NCBI GenBank assembly: GCA_003451935.1
Contig: DMJA01000075.1
Location: 1 to 5,712 of the forward strand
Length of the DNA stretch: 5,712 nucleotides
From: Verrucomicrobiota bacterium
Lineage (GTDB): Bacteria > Verrucomicrobiota > Kiritimatiellia > CAIQIC01 > Lenti-01
Direction of reading: 5' to 3'
Below the pieces are notes generated by a model. The model was not told where the DNA came from. It did not search any database and saw nothing but the letters and a program-made list of their open reading frames with translations. Positions 5,192-5,712 of the stretch are shown here, in pieces. How positions within the stretch are numbered: position 1 is the first letter of the stretch; every line of letters starts with the position of its first letter. The position numbers were made by a program, and so were the translations under genes.

Positions 5192-5521
5192 TTATTTCCC
5201 GTATACCGTTACCGTTGTTTTTTGGAAAATATATAGGAAATTAAGATACGCGTAGTCTGCATGGTCAATTATTGAGATGTCGCCATTTTTTGCCGCAGTT
5301 TGTGTGCTGGCGTCACCAAATGCAAAAAGGCCCAGGATGTTGTATGCAGACGACTCGCCATTCTTCGTCCCCAATGCCGTTTCGTCGTAGTTAACGTCGA
5401 GGGGTGCCTTTGTGTTGCTAAACACGGCTCCTTGCGGGGGTTGAAAGGGGGCAACAAGAGCACAGCCGGAGCCAAGCAGTAGTATCGTCAGTAGTACAGC
5501 GGGCATCACTTGTTTAGTCAT
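5192..5521 (-). CDS. TRL-like family lipoprotein
   Basis: A 109-residue exported protein with a lipoprotein signal: Lys3, a hydrophobic core (about 5-16) and LGSGC with Cys20; Ala at +2 suggests the outer membrane. The mature part carries the usual TRL-like landmarks: APFQPPQGAVFSNTKAPLD, then DETALGTKNGESS, GLFAFGDASTQTAAKNGDIS, IDHADYAYL and the ending TVTVYGK. Family function is unknown. The start is the ATG at 5521 with a GAGGGAAG ribosome site upstream; a second ATG at codon 6 would shorten the signal peptide. It is the first gene of a two-gene operon, its stop 2 nt before the next ATG. By eye it keeps the family pattern better than its downstream paralogue. Both have AT-richer codons than efp, epmA or the left-hand operon, which may mean separate acquisition. 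Confidence 0.8.
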   Translation of the reverse strand: MTKQVMPAVLLTILLLGSGCALVAPFQPPQGAVFSNTKAPLDVNYDETALGTKNGESSAYNILGLFAFGDASTQTAAKNGDISIIDHADYAYLNFLYIFQKTTVTVYGK

Positions 5522-5681
5522 TTTACTTCCCTCTCGTATGTTGTTGCCTACTTGCCTTAATTATCGAACCCTACAGATGCGGCGAGAGCGCCATCTCGTG
5601 GTGCGTGACCTGCGGCCGATTGCTGTAACTCTCGTTTTGGATGGTCCTAAAGATAAGCCTCGGGGCGGGGGGCGGTCAACG
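5522..5681. promoter_or_regulatory. Upstream region of the lipoprotein operon; no gene seen
   Basis: The promoter of the minus-strand lipoprotein operon should be here. GATAAT (5565-5560, minus strand), 38 bases upstream of the start codon, resembles a -10 box, but no matching -35 is found at 16-18 nt. A 5-bp hairpin, CGAGA/TCTCG with a 6-base loop, lies at 5583-5598. No convincing ORF or RNA gene is visible. Confidence 0.3.
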
Positions 5682-5712
5682 GGGGAATCGGTCAGGACAT
5701 TCCCCGGTTTTT
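5682..5712 (+). terminator. Rho-independent terminator-like hairpin at the right edge
   Basis: GGGGAAT (5682-5688) pairs with ATTCCCC (5699-5705) across a 10-base loop, followed by GG and TTTTT (5708-5712). The T tract continues to the window edge. It reads as a plus-strand terminator, although no plus-strand gene precedes it here. It could also serve, bidirectionally, a minus-strand gene beyond the right edge. Confidence 0.5.

Overview
The window is about 5.7 kb of mostly GC-rich bacterial DNA with seven protein genes, one of them cut by the left edge. The organism is probably Gram-negative: there is an AsmA-type inner-membrane-anchored protein and two small lipoproteins suited to the outer membrane. 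The gene mix (TRL-like lipoproteins, an eukaryote-style cN-I 5'-nucleotidase, a single-domain STAS protein, EF-P with EpmA) would fit a PVC-group bacterium such as Verrucomicrobiota/Kiritimatiellota, but that is a low-confidence inference.

Region 1 (1-1776, minus strand) is a compact three-gene operon. It is transcribed in the order STAS anti-sigma-factor antagonist, AsmA-like protein, queuosine-precursor transporter (YhhQ/VUT family, running off the window). Spacers are 15 and 0 nt. The AsmA-like protein ends in unusual 11-residue Gly/Ala repeats.

Region 2 (1777-1962) is a short divergent intergenic stretch with two small inverted repeats. Region 3 (1963-2892, plus strand) is a single gene for a cytosolic 5'-nucleotidase I-like HAD phosphatase.

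Region 4 (2893-3084) lies between convergent genes and is the most striking part of the window. It holds two perfect 26-bp palindromes that differ only by mirrored, symmetry-preserving substitutions, plus a third decayed copy between them. The second palindrome contains a perfect TATAAT and is followed by a strong Shine-Dalgarno sequence, yet no gene follows on that strand.

Region 5 (3085-4600, minus strand) is an efp-epmA operon: elongation factor P, with its acceptor lysine intact, and the lysyltransferase-like enzyme that modifies it. The partner aminomutase EpmB is not in the window.

Region 6 (4830-5521, minus strand) is a two-gene operon of tandem paralogous TRL-like lipoproteins. It has clearly lower GC (about 45% by hand count of 4861-5400) than its surroundings. 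The right end (5522-5712) holds no gene that I can see, but it finishes in a plus-strand terminator-like hairpin.

I found no mobile-element gene, CRISPR array, tRNA or rRNA.
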